Assembly: GCA_035517495.1 (NCBI GenBank)
Contig: DATIYT010000044.1
Location: forward strand, 1-64,000
Reading direction: 5' to 3'
DNA: 64,000 nt
From: DASZHJ01 sp035517495
GTDB taxonomy: Bacteria > Pseudomonadota > Alphaproteobacteria > ATCC43930 > CGMCC-115725
Shown: positions 26,536 to 35,102 of the stretch, one piece after another
Layout of the letters: each line of letters starts with the position of its first letter
Position numbering within the stretch: the first letter of the stretch is position 1
Program-made: the position numbers and the translations under genes
The notes under the pieces: model-generated
The model's database searches: none
The model's input: only the letters and a program-made list of their open reading frames with translations
Told to the model about the DNA's origin: nothing

Positions 26536-27759
26536 TCAGAACGCCGCGATTCCCGTTTGCGCGCGCCCGAGGATGAGGGCGTGGATGTCGTGTGTTCCCT
26601 CATAGGTGTTGACCGTCTCGAGGTTCATCACGTGCCGGATCACGTGGTACTCGTCGACGATGCCGTTGCCGCCATGCATGTCGCGCGCCATGCGCGCGAT
26701 ATCGAGCGCCTTGCCGCAGGAATTTCGCTTTAGCATCGAGATCGCCTCGGGCGCGGCGCGGCCCTCGTCCTTGAGGCGGCCGAGCCGCAGGCAGGCTTGT
26801 AGCCCGATCGTGATCTCGGTCTGCATGTCCGCGAGCTTTTTCTGGATGAGCTGGTTGGCGGCGAGCGGCCGACCGAAGGCGGTGCGCGAGAGCGTGTAGT
26901 CGCGCGCCGCATGCCAGCAGAATTCGGCGGCGCCCAGCGCGCCCCAGGCGATGCCGTAGCGGGCATTGTTGAGGCACGAGAACGGCCCCTTGAGGCCCGC
27001 GACGTTGGGCAGGAGATTCTCCTCCGGCACCATCACGTCCGCCATCACGATTTCGCCGGTCACCGAGGCGCGGAGCGAGAACTTTCCCTCGATCTTCGGC
27101 GCCGAGAGGCCTTGCATGCCTTTTTCCAGGATGAAGCCGCGCACGGTGCCTTCGGGGTCTTTGTCGCTCACCAGCTTTGCCCAAACGACGAAGACGTCGG
27201 CGATCGGCGAATTGCTGATCCACATCTTGCTGCCCTTCAGCAGGTAGCCGCCGTCGACCTTGCGGGCGCGGCTCTTCATGCCGCCCGCGTCCGAGCCGTG
27301 ATCGGGCTCGGTAAGTCCGAAACACCCGACCCATTCGCCGGTCGCGAGCTTCGGCAGGTATTTCGTGCGCTGCGCCTCGGTGCCAAAGGCGTGGATCGGA
27401 TGCATGACCAGGCTCGACTGTACGCTCATGGCGGAGCGGTAGCCGCTGTCGACCCGTTCGACCTCGCGCGCGACCAGGCCGTAGCAGACGTAATTGGCGC
27501 CGGCGCAACCGTAACCGTGGATGGTCGAGCCCAGGAACCCAAGCGCGCCCATCTCGTTCATGATCTCACGGTCGAAGCGCTCGTCGCGGAACGCCTTCTG
27601 CACGCGCGGCATCAGCTTCTCTTGGGCGAAGGCCCGCGCGCTGTCGCGCACCAGTCGCTCCTCTTCCGTGAGTTCATTCTCGAGGTCGAGCGGATCCTGC
27701 CAGTTGAAATTCGCGTGGGGCGTGGTAGCCGCGTCCGTGCGGGCGGGAGATGAGCGCAT
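26536..27759 (-). CDS. gcdH: Glutaryl-CoA dehydrogenase (decarboxylating)
   Basis: This 407-residue enzyme converts glutaryl-CoA to crotonyl-CoA plus CO2 in lysine, tryptophan and benzoate breakdown. GCDH marks are clear: WQDPLDLENELTEEE at the start, CFGLTEPDHGSDAGGMKSRA, and the catalytic Glu in NTYEGTHDIHALILGRAQTG at the C-terminus. I chose ATG 27759, behind GAGGTC; the upstream GTG at 27789 falls in the predicted -10 box. It converges with ldtR. Confidence 0.94.
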   Translation of the reverse strand: MRSSPARTDAATTPHANFNWQDPLDLENELTEEERLVRDSARAFAQEKLMPRVQKAFRDERFDREIMNEMGALGFLGSTIHGYGCAGANYVCYGLVAREVERVDSGYRSAMSVQSSLVMHPIHAFGTEAQRTKYLPKLATGEWVGCFGLTEPDHGSDAGGMKSRARKVDGGYLLKGSKMWISNSPIADVFVVWAKLVSDKDPEGTVRGFILEKGMQGLSAPKIEGKFSLRASVTGEIVMADVMVPEENLLPNVAGLKGPFSCLNNARYGIAWGALGAAEFCWHAARDYTLSRTAFGRPLAANQLIQKKLADMQTEITIGLQACLRLGRLKDEGRAAPEAISMLKRNSCGKALDIARMARDMHGGNGIVDEYHVIRHVMNLETVNTYEGTHDIHALILGRAQTGIAAF

Positions 27760-27788
27760 TGGAGACCTCGATCCAAAAGGCGACGGCA

Positions 27789-27816
27789 CTTATAGCTGAT
27801 AATATGGTTTCCTCAA
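27789..27816 (-). promoter_or_regulatory. gcdH: Predicted sigma-70-type promoter of gcdH
   Basis: On the minus strand TTGAGG (27816-27811) and TATAAG (27794-27789) are separated by 16 bases. A transcript would begin near 27782, some 20 bases before the ribosome-binding site and ATG 27759. Confidence 0.45.
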
Positions 27817-27906
27817 CCGGTGACACGGTCATTCCCGCCGTGACGCCGTTGCCATTGACTGCGAAGGGAAAATTCGACATAGCATCGGGGTCCGCCATGG
27901 GACAAT

Positions 27907-28869
27907 GTGGCGTCTGCCTCTTGCGGGGTCGTTGCAATTTGCGGGGATGCACTTCCCTTGGACATATTCGAGCTTAAGGGGGTTAGTGAGTGGGGTGGCG
28001 ATGTGCCGCCGAACGGGAGCGCCGTCGAAGCTCTCGAATCCGGCAGCATCGTTTTCATGCCCGAGCTGTCCTTTGCCTTGGATGCCGACGAGCAGGCGCT
28101 GCTCGATCCTGCGGTTGCCAATACGAACAGCCAAAAGAATGTCAGCTTTGACCCGCAAGATGGCGCGGTCGGCGGCGTTCTGGGAAAAGGGGGCGACCGC
28201 GACAGACTAGGGCTGTTGCTCGATCGGTACCATTCCCATGCCCGCTCATTGCTCGAACACCTGTTCCCCGCTTATGGTCCGCACCTGGTGGCCGGCCGAG
28301 CGAGTTTCCGCCCGTTGGCGATCGGTGGCGAGGCGAAATCTTGGCGCGCGGACGACCGGCGTTTGCATGTGGACGCTTTTCCGCGGCGCCCTGCCCAAGG
28401 CCGCCGCATTCTCCGGGTCTTCAGCAACGTCAACCGGTCCGGCGAGCCGCGGCTTTGGTTGATCGGCGGGCCTTTCGCCGACGCTGCGACCCGGTTTTTG
28501 CCACGATCTGCCCGGCTCACTACGACAGCCATGCGGCGCCTGCCGTGGCCGGCTTGGGCGCTGCAGGGGCTCGGCCTTACATTGGGCCGGCGTACCGAGT
28601 ACGACCGGCTGATGCTGGGCTTGCACGATGAGATGAAGGCGGATGACGCCTATCAGCAGAGCGGCGTGCGCCGCGCCTTCTCGTTTCCGGCGGGGTCGAG
28701 CTGGATCGTCTTTACCGACATGGTTCCGCACGCGGCGATCGCGGGCCAGCATGCGTTGGAGCAAACCTTTTATCTGCCGGTGCATGCCATGCACCATCCC
28801 GAGCGTTCGCCGCTGCGAATTTTGGAAACCATGACGCACCGGACACTGGCGGAGCCGGTGCACGGCTAA
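27907..28869 (+). CDS. kdoO: Kdo 3-hydroxylase family protein (KdoO)
   Basis: The call is 320 residues from GTG 27907; the exact start is uncertain because no ATG is well placed. It matches the Fe(II)/2-oxoglutarate Kdo hydroxylase family, which adds a hydroxyl to Kdo in the lipopolysaccharide core. The iron-binding H-x-D is His154/Asp156 in RLHVDAFPR, and the distal His lies in TDMVPHAAIAGQHALEQTF (275 or 282). Blocks such as SGSIVFMPELSF and NVSFDP also fit. It begins a run of envelope-related genes and is divergent from gcdH. Confidence 0.8.
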   Translation: MASASCGVVAICGDALPLDIFELKGVSEWGGDVPPNGSAVEALESGSIVFMPELSFALDADEQALLDPAVANTNSQKNVSFDPQDGAVGGVLGKGGDRDRLGLLLDRYHSHARSLLEHLFPAYGPHLVAGRASFRPLAIGGEAKSWRADDRRLHVDAFPRRPAQGRRILRVFSNVNRSGEPRLWLIGGPFADAATRFLPRSARLTTTAMRRLPWPAWALQGLGLTLGRRTEYDRLMLGLHDEMKADDAYQQSGVRRAFSFPAGSSWIVFTDMVPHAAIAGQHALEQTFYLPVHAMHHPERSPLRILETMTHRTLAEPVHG

Positions 28870-28883
28870 CGAGGGGCTGCTCC

Positions 28884-29537
28884 TCAGGGCAAATGGAGCA
28901 GCACCGGAAGTATGCCGTGACCTTGAACCCAGGCGATCACATCGATCATCGGGATCGTGCAGAGGAAGAATAGGCTGTCGCCGAAAATGCGGCGGATGTG
29001 CCGGGGCTCCAAGGTCAGCACCTCGGCGTCCCGCCAGAGCGGGAAGCGCGGAAGCAGCCGTGGAACCTGGCTGCAATAGGCGTCGAAGGCCGCGCCGAAG
29101 CTGCGCCGCATCACCAGCTCCTCGACGCGAATCACCGGTATCATCACGATGACCGCGGCGATCAGGAAAAGGGCGCCCATCGCCAGACTGCCGGTGCGCA
29201 AACCGATCCCGATCGTGCCAGCGCACGAGAACAGATAGAGCGGATTGCGGCTGATCGAATACGGGCCGCGATCGACCAGTTCGACTGATTTGCGGCCGCC
29301 GATATAAAGCCCGCACCAGGCGCGTCCGAAAATGCAGCCGACGATAAGCCAGAGACCGGCGGCCTCAATCGCGTTCCGAACCCACTCGTCGGGAGGCCAG
29401 CTTGACTGCGCCAACGCCACGACGGACGCAGCGCCGACAACGATCAACCGCAGCGTCAGCTTGCGCCGCGCTTGTAGTCGATGCAGGACCCCCCAGTCGT
29501 CCAACGTGATGCGGCTCAGGATCGGCTCTCCGCGCAA
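28884..29537 (-). CDS. ICMT-type membrane methyltransferase family protein (first)
   Basis: The reading frame has no ATG after the stop of the upstream gene, so I give TTG 29537; TTG 29504 is equally possible. It shows three or more hydrophobic segments and the isoprenylcysteine/phospholipid methyltransferase signature VDRGPYSISRNPLYL (G-P-Y-x3-R-N-P-x-Y), followed by a buried Glu in VIRVEELVMRRSFG and a YCSQVPRLLPRFP end. This SAM-binding family methylates small lipid or carboxyl groups in membranes; the substrate is unknown. It follows a paralogous family member. Confidence 0.72.
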   Translation of the reverse strand: MRGEPILSRITLDDWGVLHRLQARRKLTLRLIVVGAASVVALAQSSWPPDEWVRNAIEAAGLWLIVGCIFGRAWCGLYIGGRKSVELVDRGPYSISRNPLYLFSCAGTIGIGLRTGSLAMGALFLIAAVIVMIPVIRVEELVMRRSFGAAFDAYCSQVPRLLPRFPLWRDAEVLTLEPRHIRRIFGDSLFFLCTIPMIDVIAWVQGHGILPVLLHLP

Positions 29538-29640
29538 TGATCTCGGCGGCGCCGATATCGCATAAGCGATCTGCCGCCGCCAGTTGTTTCGGCGGCCGCT
29601 GAGTGGTGCCCAGCGCGGCGCCCGACGGCGCGCCCCCGCT

Positions 29641-30216
29641 TCAATAGACGAACGGCACCAGGGCCCAGCTCCGCGCTCGATAGGAGCCGTAGGCGTCGCC
29701 GAATTCCTGGGCGAGCCAAACCTCCTCGCGTCGCGACTTCGCAACCAGCGCCGCGATCAAGATTGCCGCACCGAGCAGCGCGTGCACGTTGCCGTCTGCG
29801 ATCGCGCTACCAAATACGGCCATGACGATGCCGGTATAGATTGGGTGACGGAGCCGCGCATAGGGCCCGCTTTGAATCAGGCGATGCTCGGCCTTGCTGC
29901 CGACCGCGGCGCTCCAGTATTTGCCCAGGTGAATCCGCGCCCAGACCGCGATTGCGAGGCCGAGGATCAGCAGGACGAGACCGGGCGCAAAAAGCAGGTG
30001 CGAAGGCCAGAGTTGGATTTGCAGCAGCGAATTTCGGCTGAAGACATTGATCATCAGCGCGGCGCCGACAATCATCAGCGCGAGATGCGGCAAGTATTGC
30101 ACGCCCGATGGCCGCCGCACCGTGCGATCCGCCGTGAGCGCGCCCGCGAGCCAGATCAATCCGAACGCGATCCAGAGCGATCGCATTAGCCAGGCATGAT
30201 CGATTGTAAGGCTCAT
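29641..30216 (-). CDS. ICMT-type membrane methyltransferase family protein (second)
   Basis: This 191-residue protein starts at ATG 30216. It has five hydrophobic segments and the same family signature in IQSGPYARLRHPIYTGIVMA (G-P-Y-x3-R-H-P-x-Y), plus the C-terminal SRREEVWLAQEFGDAYGSYRAR with the conserved Glu pair. It is a membrane-embedded SAM methyltransferase of the isoprenylcysteine carboxyl methyltransferase superfamily. The tandem pair on the minus strand suggests two related modifications, but no substrate protein with a CaaX box is visible. Confidence 0.82.
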   Translation of the reverse strand: MSLTIDHAWLMRSLWIAFGLIWLAGALTADRTVRRPSGVQYLPHLALMIVGAALMINVFSRNSLLQIQLWPSHLLFAPGLVLLILGLAIAVWARIHLGKYWSAAVGSKAEHRLIQSGPYARLRHPIYTGIVMAVFGSAIADGNVHALLGAAILIAALVAKSRREEVWLAQEFGDAYGSYRARSWALVPFVY

Positions 30217-30287
30217 CGCCGCGGCCGCATCTTGGGAAAAAAATATTGTGTGCGTATGCTAGCACACCCGCCACGATTGAAGCAGAG

Positions 30288-30473
30288 ATGCCCGAGCGCG
30301 AGGTCATCTTCGAGTTCCACCGGATCGGCAACGTGGTCAAGGTCTCGGCCGTCGAGGCCGAAACCGGCGTCGAGGTCTCGATCGTCGGAGATCCCGCAGT
30401 GGGCGAGACTGCGCTAAAGCGTCTGGCGCTCCGCAAGCTTGAATATGTGCTGGCGCGCAAGCAGCGGACCTGA
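30288..30473 (+). CDS. Small conserved DUF6898-type protein
   Basis: This 61-residue protein starts at ATG 30288. The sequence EVIFEFHRIGNVVKVSAVE ... ALKRLALRKLEYVLAR matches a small alphaproteobacterial family of beta-hairpin plus helix proteins with no known function. No signal or membrane segment is visible. The start of the divergent methyltransferase gene is 72 bases away. Confidence 0.75.
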   Translation: MPEREVIFEFHRIGNVVKVSAVEAETGVEVSIVGDPAVGETALKRLALRKLEYVLARKQRT

Positions 30474-30552
30474 CGGTCAGCGCTCCGAGATTTCACACGC
30501 GCCATCGTTAGTCAATCTAAGGTTGTGTAGATCGACCTGCAATTTCGCCACT

Positions 30553-30566
30553 TTGATCCACATCAA
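30553..30566. promoter_or_regulatory. FNR/FixK box ahead of the epimerase operon
   Basis: TTGATCCACATCAA is a perfect TTGAT-N4-ATCAA site for FNR/FixK-type regulators that respond to low oxygen. Its centre is about 108 bases before the operon's ATG at 30668. A possible -10 TATTAT lies at 30639-30644, which would put the site near -92, one of the spacings allowed for class I activation. Confidence 0.6.
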
Positions 30567-30667
30567 GCGCTTTTTTACCTTGTGATTGTCTGATGTTGCG
30601 GGCGCGCATTCGCGGCGCCAGTACGGCGCTCCGCACTGTATTATAGAATATAGGGGTCGCAATACAA

Positions 30668-31705
30668 ATGACTCGTTTTTTGGTCACCGGCGGAGCTGGG
30701 TTCCTCGGAATCAATCTCTGCCGCCTTCTGCTTGAGCGTGGGCACGAGGTGCGTTCGCTCGACATCGCCGCATTCAGCTACCCAGAGCGAAATCGTGTCG
30801 AGGTGTTGTTGGGTGATATTCGCGATGCCGAGATGGTTGATCGGGCGATGGCCGGCGTCGAAGTGGTCGTGCATTGCGCGGCCGCCCTGCCGTTGAGCCC
30901 GGAACGGGAAATATTCAGCACCAATGTGGACGGTGTGCGCGTTCTGTTGGAGAGCGCCGTGCGGCGGGGCGTGCGGCGCTTCATCAACATCTCCTCGACC
31001 GCTGTCTACGGTATTCCCGACCATCATCCGATTTATGAGAGCGACCGGATGCAGGGAGTAGGCCCCTACGGCGAATCGAAGATCAGAGCGGAGCAATTGT
31101 GCAGCGACTATCGCGGGCGCGGCTTATGTATCACGCAGATAAGGCCCAAGAGCTTCATCGGGCCCGAGCGCTTGGGCGTGTTCGAGCTGCTCTATGACTG
31201 GGCCTATAGCGGACACAACTTCCCCGTGCTCGGCTCGGGCGGCAACCGCTATCAGCTGCTCGACGTCGAGGACCTCTGCCGCGCCATTCACCTCTGCGCC
31301 AGCGGCGAGGCGGCAGTGGTCGACGACACCTTCAACGTCGCGGCGCGGGATTTCGGCACCATGCGCGACATCGTTCAGACCGTGCTCGATCGTGCAGGCC
31401 ACGGCAAGAGGGCCATATCGCTGCCCGCTGCGCCGGCGATTTTCGCGCTCAAAGTCTTAAGCGCTCTTCGCCTATCGCCGCTCTACCGCTGGATATACGA
31501 GACCGCGGACAAGGACAGTTTTGTCTCGGTCGAGCGCATCGAGACCAAGCTGGGCTTCGTGCCGAGGTACTCGAACCGCGAGGCATTGATTCGCAATTAC
31601 GATTGGTACGTGGTTCACCGCGTCGAGATCGGGCACGCCTCTGGAGTTTCGCACCGCGTGCCCTGGCGCAAGGGCGCGCTACAGCTCGCCAAGATGTTTT
31701 TCTGA
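30668..31705 (+). CDS. NAD-dependent epimerase/dehydratase (extended SDR)
   Basis: This 345-residue extended SDR enzyme has the NAD motif VTGGAGFLGINLCRLLLE at the N-terminus, the catalytic Tyr-x3-Lys in GPYGESKIRAEQL, and the Ser/Thr at ISSTAVYG. It is of the kind that acts on nucleotide sugars or lipid-linked sugars. It is the first gene of a tight four-gene run led by an FNR box. The exact sugar cannot be read off. Confidence 0.85.
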   Translation: MTRFLVTGGAGFLGINLCRLLLERGHEVRSLDIAAFSYPERNRVEVLLGDIRDAEMVDRAMAGVEVVVHCAAALPLSPEREIFSTNVDGVRVLLESAVRRGVRRFINISSTAVYGIPDHHPIYESDRMQGVGPYGESKIRAEQLCSDYRGRGLCITQIRPKSFIGPERLGVFELLYDWAYSGHNFPVLGSGGNRYQLLDVEDLCRAIHLCASGEAAVVDDTFNVAARDFGTMRDIVQTVLDRAGHGKRAISLPAAPAIFALKVLSALRLSPLYRWIYETADKDSFVSVERIETKLGFVPRYSNREALIRNYDWYVVHRVEIGHASGVSHRVPWRKGALQLAKMFF

Positions 31706-31719
31706 CGGGTGTGCCGAAC

Positions 31720-33300
31720 ATGAGCAGCGAAGCGGCTCTTCGCGTCTTTCAGGGCGCGGCCGGTAACCGGGACGCCGTGACCGGCGCGGAGGCGAATGGA
31801 AATGCGCTGGTCCAAACGCGAGAAACCGGCGACGCGGGGCACGCAAATGCCGCATCCTCCGCGATCGCCGCGCCCGAATACGCGAGTGATGGCGATGCCG
31901 CCGTCCCGCTCGTGGTCGATCTCGACGGTACACTGGTATCGTCCGACCTGCTGATCGAGTCGGCGATGCTCTTCGCCAAAGAGCGGCCGCTCGAGGCTTT
32001 GAAACTTCCCTTTTGGCTGACGGAAGGCCGGGCACGGTTCAAGCAGCGGATCGCACGCGAAGTGCGGCCGGACGCACGAACGCTACCCTACAATCGCGCC
32101 CTCATCGCGTATGTCGAGGAGCAGAAGCGGCGGGGCAGGAGGATCATTCTCGCGACGGCGGCGGACGAGGCGATCGCGCGCGATGTAGCGCGCGAGCTCG
32201 GCCTGTTCGATGCCGTTTATGCGAGCGACGGCCAGACCAACTTGAAGGGCGTGCGCAAGCGGGATCGTTTGGTCGCGGAATTCGGCCTCGCGGGATTTGA
32301 CTACGCCGGCAACGGCAAGATCGATCGTGTGGTATGGGCGGCGGCACGCAAGGCCATCATCGTCGGCGCGAATGCGGATGTGCGCGAAGGCACGGCGCGC
32401 GGATACGACGTGGCCCGAGTTTTCGAGGACGGAGCTTCCGGGCTCAACGCGCTGGTGGAAGCATTGCGCGTAAAGCACTGGTTCAAGAATGCGCTGGTTT
32501 TTGTGCCGCTGCTGACCGCCCATCGCCTGTTCGACGTTGCTTCCCTGTTGCACGCCTTGGCGGCATTCGTTGCGTTCTGCTTCTGCGCCTCGAGCGTTTA
32601 TCTGCTCAACGATCTGCTCGATCTGCCGCACGACCGGGTCCACCCGCACAAGAAGCAACGGGCGCTGGCATCGGGGAGATTGAGGGTCGGCCATGCCCTG
32701 ATAGTAATGCCGCTGCTTTGGGCGGGTGCCATCGGTGTCAGCCTCACCCAGCCGCCGGCGATGTTGAGCGTGCTCGCGCTCTACTGCTTCCTGATGTTGG
32801 CCTATTGCTTCAGGCTTAGGGACAATGTGGTGGTCGACGTCGTGACGCTTGCCGCGGGCTATGCCTTGCGCGTGATGGCGGGGTCCGCGGCGACGGAACT
32901 TCCAGTGGCGCCGCTCGTGGTCTCGGCGTGCGTGCTGTTCTTCTTCGGGCTCGCGCTCCTCAAGCGCTATGCCGAACTCGTCACCATGCGCTCGATCGGG
33001 GGGAGCGGGGCGCGCGGTTACTTCGTGGGGCATTCGGCGGTTGTAGCCGGCTTCGGGACGGCAAGCGGTTATCTGGCAATCGCCATGCTTATGCTGGAGA
33101 CGGGCTTCGAGCACCCGCTGTTCAGCCGCTATAGCCTGATCTGGATTGGATACGCGCTGGTGATTTATTGGACCACCCATATCTGGCTGATGGCCCGGCG
33201 CGGCCGCATCACCGATGATCCCGTGAGCTTCACGCTCACAGATCCCGTAAGCCGGATCGTGGGTGTCGCGGTGGCGCTGCTGTTGCTGCTGTCTGCGTGA
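31720..33300 (+). CDS. HAD phosphatase-UbiA prenyltransferase fusion
   Basis: The call is 526 residues from ATG 31720. After about 60 Ala-rich residues comes a HAD domain (VVDLDGTLVSSDLL, Asp67/Asp69; a second Asp at NGKIDRVVW). The C-terminal UbiA transferase has roughly eight membrane helices and the metal/diphosphate motif NDLLDLPHDRVHP (297-309) plus LRDNVVVDVVTLAAGYALRV. This layout resembles decaprenyl-phosphate phosphoribosyltransferase-type UbiA proteins, often with a dedicated phosphatase domain, that make lipid-linked pentoses. It sits 14 bases after the epimerase; its stop is the next gene's start. Confidence 0.85.
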   Translation: MSSEAALRVFQGAAGNRDAVTGAEANGNALVQTRETGDAGHANAASSAIAAPEYASDGDAAVPLVVDLDGTLVSSDLLIESAMLFAKERPLEALKLPFWLTEGRARFKQRIAREVRPDARTLPYNRALIAYVEEQKRRGRRIILATAADEAIARDVARELGLFDAVYASDGQTNLKGVRKRDRLVAEFGLAGFDYAGNGKIDRVVWAAARKAIIVGANADVREGTARGYDVARVFEDGASGLNALVEALRVKHWFKNALVFVPLLTAHRLFDVASLLHALAAFVAFCFCASSVYLLNDLLDLPHDRVHPHKKQRALASGRLRVGHALIVMPLLWAGAIGVSLTQPPAMLSVLALYCFLMLAYCFRLRDNVVVDVVTLAAGYALRVMAGSAATELPVAPLVVSACVLFFFGLALLKRYAELVTMRSIGGSGARGYFVGHSAVVAGFGTASGYLAIAMLMLETGFEHPLFSRYSLIWIGYALVIYWTTHIWLMARRGRITDDPVSFTLTDPVSRIVGVAVALLLLLSA

Positions 33301-35102
33301 TGCGCGTCAATCTCCCGTGCGGCGTTTCCACCATCGCCATTACACTGGCGCTCGCGTTTTCGCTGCTGTGGCCTGCTCTGCTCGCAGCGGCGGGAATTGC
33401 GGGGCCGGTCCCCGCAGACCTGCTTGCACGCCAAGCGGCCGAATATCGGGCGGAAGCACCCAAGACCATCCTGGAGCTGCAGCAATTCCGCCACGTTGAA
33501 AATATCGCCGCGACAGGCGGCGGGGGGCGCGTCGGCACGGTCACCCTGGTCAACATCAATCCCGGCATCAATGCGTGGTTCGTGCTGACGCTCGACTGGG
33601 GCCCGCGTGGGCGCGTGAGCTACCACCTGGAAAATCCGCGCCCGCGCACGCAAGCGATCGATCTCGGCGATCCCGGCTCTCCCGGGGTAAGCATCAAGAC
33701 CGACGATAGAACGATCTCATGCGATCTCTGGTCCGGCACCGCGACAGCGCTCGATCAGGCGCAGCACTCGGCACTTCCCTATGCGCCGCTTTGCGAGGGG
33801 CGGCTCTATTTGCGCAACCGCGTCAGGGGAAATCAGACGAACCTGGAGCGAGTGACCGACTTCCTGCGCGATCACGTCTGGGGCGGAGAAATGATCGTCC
33901 GCACGGTGCGTGAGGAGTTCTACAGCGATCGGTTTCTCGAGAAGGGAGTTCCGGGGGCCGCCTCTTCGACGCCTGATGGCGAGACCTTGCATCCGGATTG
34001 GCCTCTGCCGGCTGCGTTCACGATTCCCCCGGGCGAGCGCAGCTCCGTGCCACAGGATCTCGGCATCGACCTGGGCCAAGCCATGAGCGCGCTTATGCCC
34101 GGGCGCTGGTATCCCGTGAACGGCCTCGCCGGCGCTTACGTGAGTTTTGCGCAGCCACGCTTGATCGACCCGCAAATTCTTCGCGGCGACCGTGGCGCCG
34201 TCAATCCGCTCGACGAGGTGGAAACGGATGCGCTGGACTATCTTGTCGCGTTTGATCTGACGCAAATGGAGGTGGGTTTCACCCTCGGCACCGATCATCC
34301 CCGCGTCAATTGGTCGGAGCGGCCGCCGGGCAACATGCGCGACGCAAAACTCCCGGGGCCAGATGGGATTGATACCATCGCGCCGCTGGTCAGCAACGGC
34401 ATGATCAGCCCCGCGATGTCCGCGCGCACGATCGCCACCTTTACCGGCGGATTCAAGCGCGAGCACGGGGCCTTTCGCTATGGCCCGCTGGCAGAACGCA
34501 ACCACGGGTCGCATTATGGATTCATCGAGGAGGGTGCCGTGCTGAGCAAGCTCATTCCCGGCCTCTCGACGCTCTATGTGCTCGATGACGGCTCGGTCGA
34601 CATGAAGACCTGGACCTCGGATGATGACGCACTTCTGTCGCGCATTCGCGATGCGCGGCAGAACGGCGTGGCGCTGATCGAATACGATGCCGCCAGCGGC
34701 GCCTCCGTGCCGGGAGCACTGGTTACGCGATGGGGACCCGGAAACTGGTCGGGCTCGGCCGACGAGAAGCTGCGCACGGTGCGCGCAGGCCTTTGCTTGC
34801 AGCAGACCGACAGTCGGCGTTTTCTCGTCTACGGTTATTTCTCGGCGGCGACGCCCTCGGCTATGGTCCGGGTGTTTCAGGCCTATCATTGCCGCTATGC
34901 GATGCATCTCGACATGAATGCGCTCGAGCACACTTATATTGCTCTTTATGTGCGCGCCGGGAACCAGATACGCGTCGAGCATCTGGTGCAAGGCATGGCC
35001 CAGCTCGATAAGTCCGAGGACTCGAAAGTGCTGCCGAGATTTCTGAGTTTTCCCGATGACCGCGACTTTTTCTATGTCACTCAAAGGGGAGCACCGCAAT
35101 GA
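33300..35102 (+). CDS. Exported protein with divergent phosphodiester-glycosidase-like C-terminus
   Basis: This 600-residue protein has a signal peptide (TIAITLALAFSLLWPALLAAA) and no later membrane helix. The ATG at 33300 overlaps the UbiA stop (a GTG one codon earlier is possible). The C-terminal third (FTGGFKREHGAF, LYVLDDGSVDMKTW, RTVRAGLCLQ, then CRYAMHLDMNALEHTYIAL) follows the order of the NAGPA-type phosphodiester glycosidase fold, but where that family has LDGG it reads LDMN. The N-terminal half is unrecognised. I take it as periplasmic; the activity is not shown. Confidence 0.65.
   Translation: MRVNLPCGVSTIAITLALAFSLLWPALLAAAGIAGPVPADLLARQAAEYRAEAPKTILELQQFRHVENIAATGGGGRVGTVTLVNINPGINAWFVLTLDWGPRGRVSYHLENPRPRTQAIDLGDPGSPGVSIKTDDRTISCDLWSGTATALDQAQHSALPYAPLCEGRLYLRNRVRGNQTNLERVTDFLRDHVWGGEMIVRTVREEFYSDRFLEKGVPGAASSTPDGETLHPDWPLPAAFTIPPGERSSVPQDLGIDLGQAMSALMPGRWYPVNGLAGAYVSFAQPRLIDPQILRGDRGAVNPLDEVETDALDYLVAFDLTQMEVGFTLGTDHPRVNWSERPPGNMRDAKLPGPDGIDTIAPLVSNGMISPAMSARTIATFTGGFKREHGAFRYGPLAERNHGSHYGFIEEGAVLSKLIPGLSTLYVLDDGSVDMKTWTSDDDALLSRIRDARQNGVALIEYDAASGASVPGALVTRWGPGNWSGSADEKLRTVRAGLCLQQTDSRRFLVYGYFSAATPSAMVRVFQAYHCRYAMHLDMNALEHTYIALYVRAGNQIRVEHLVQGMAQLDKSEDSKVLPRFLSFPDDRDFFYVTQRGAPQ

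Noticed and set aside
33717..35099. A 460-codon minus-strand open frame opposite the exported NAGPA-like gene
   Set aside because: The plus strand has a signal peptide and translational coupling to both neighbours; the antisense product has neither RBS nor domain.
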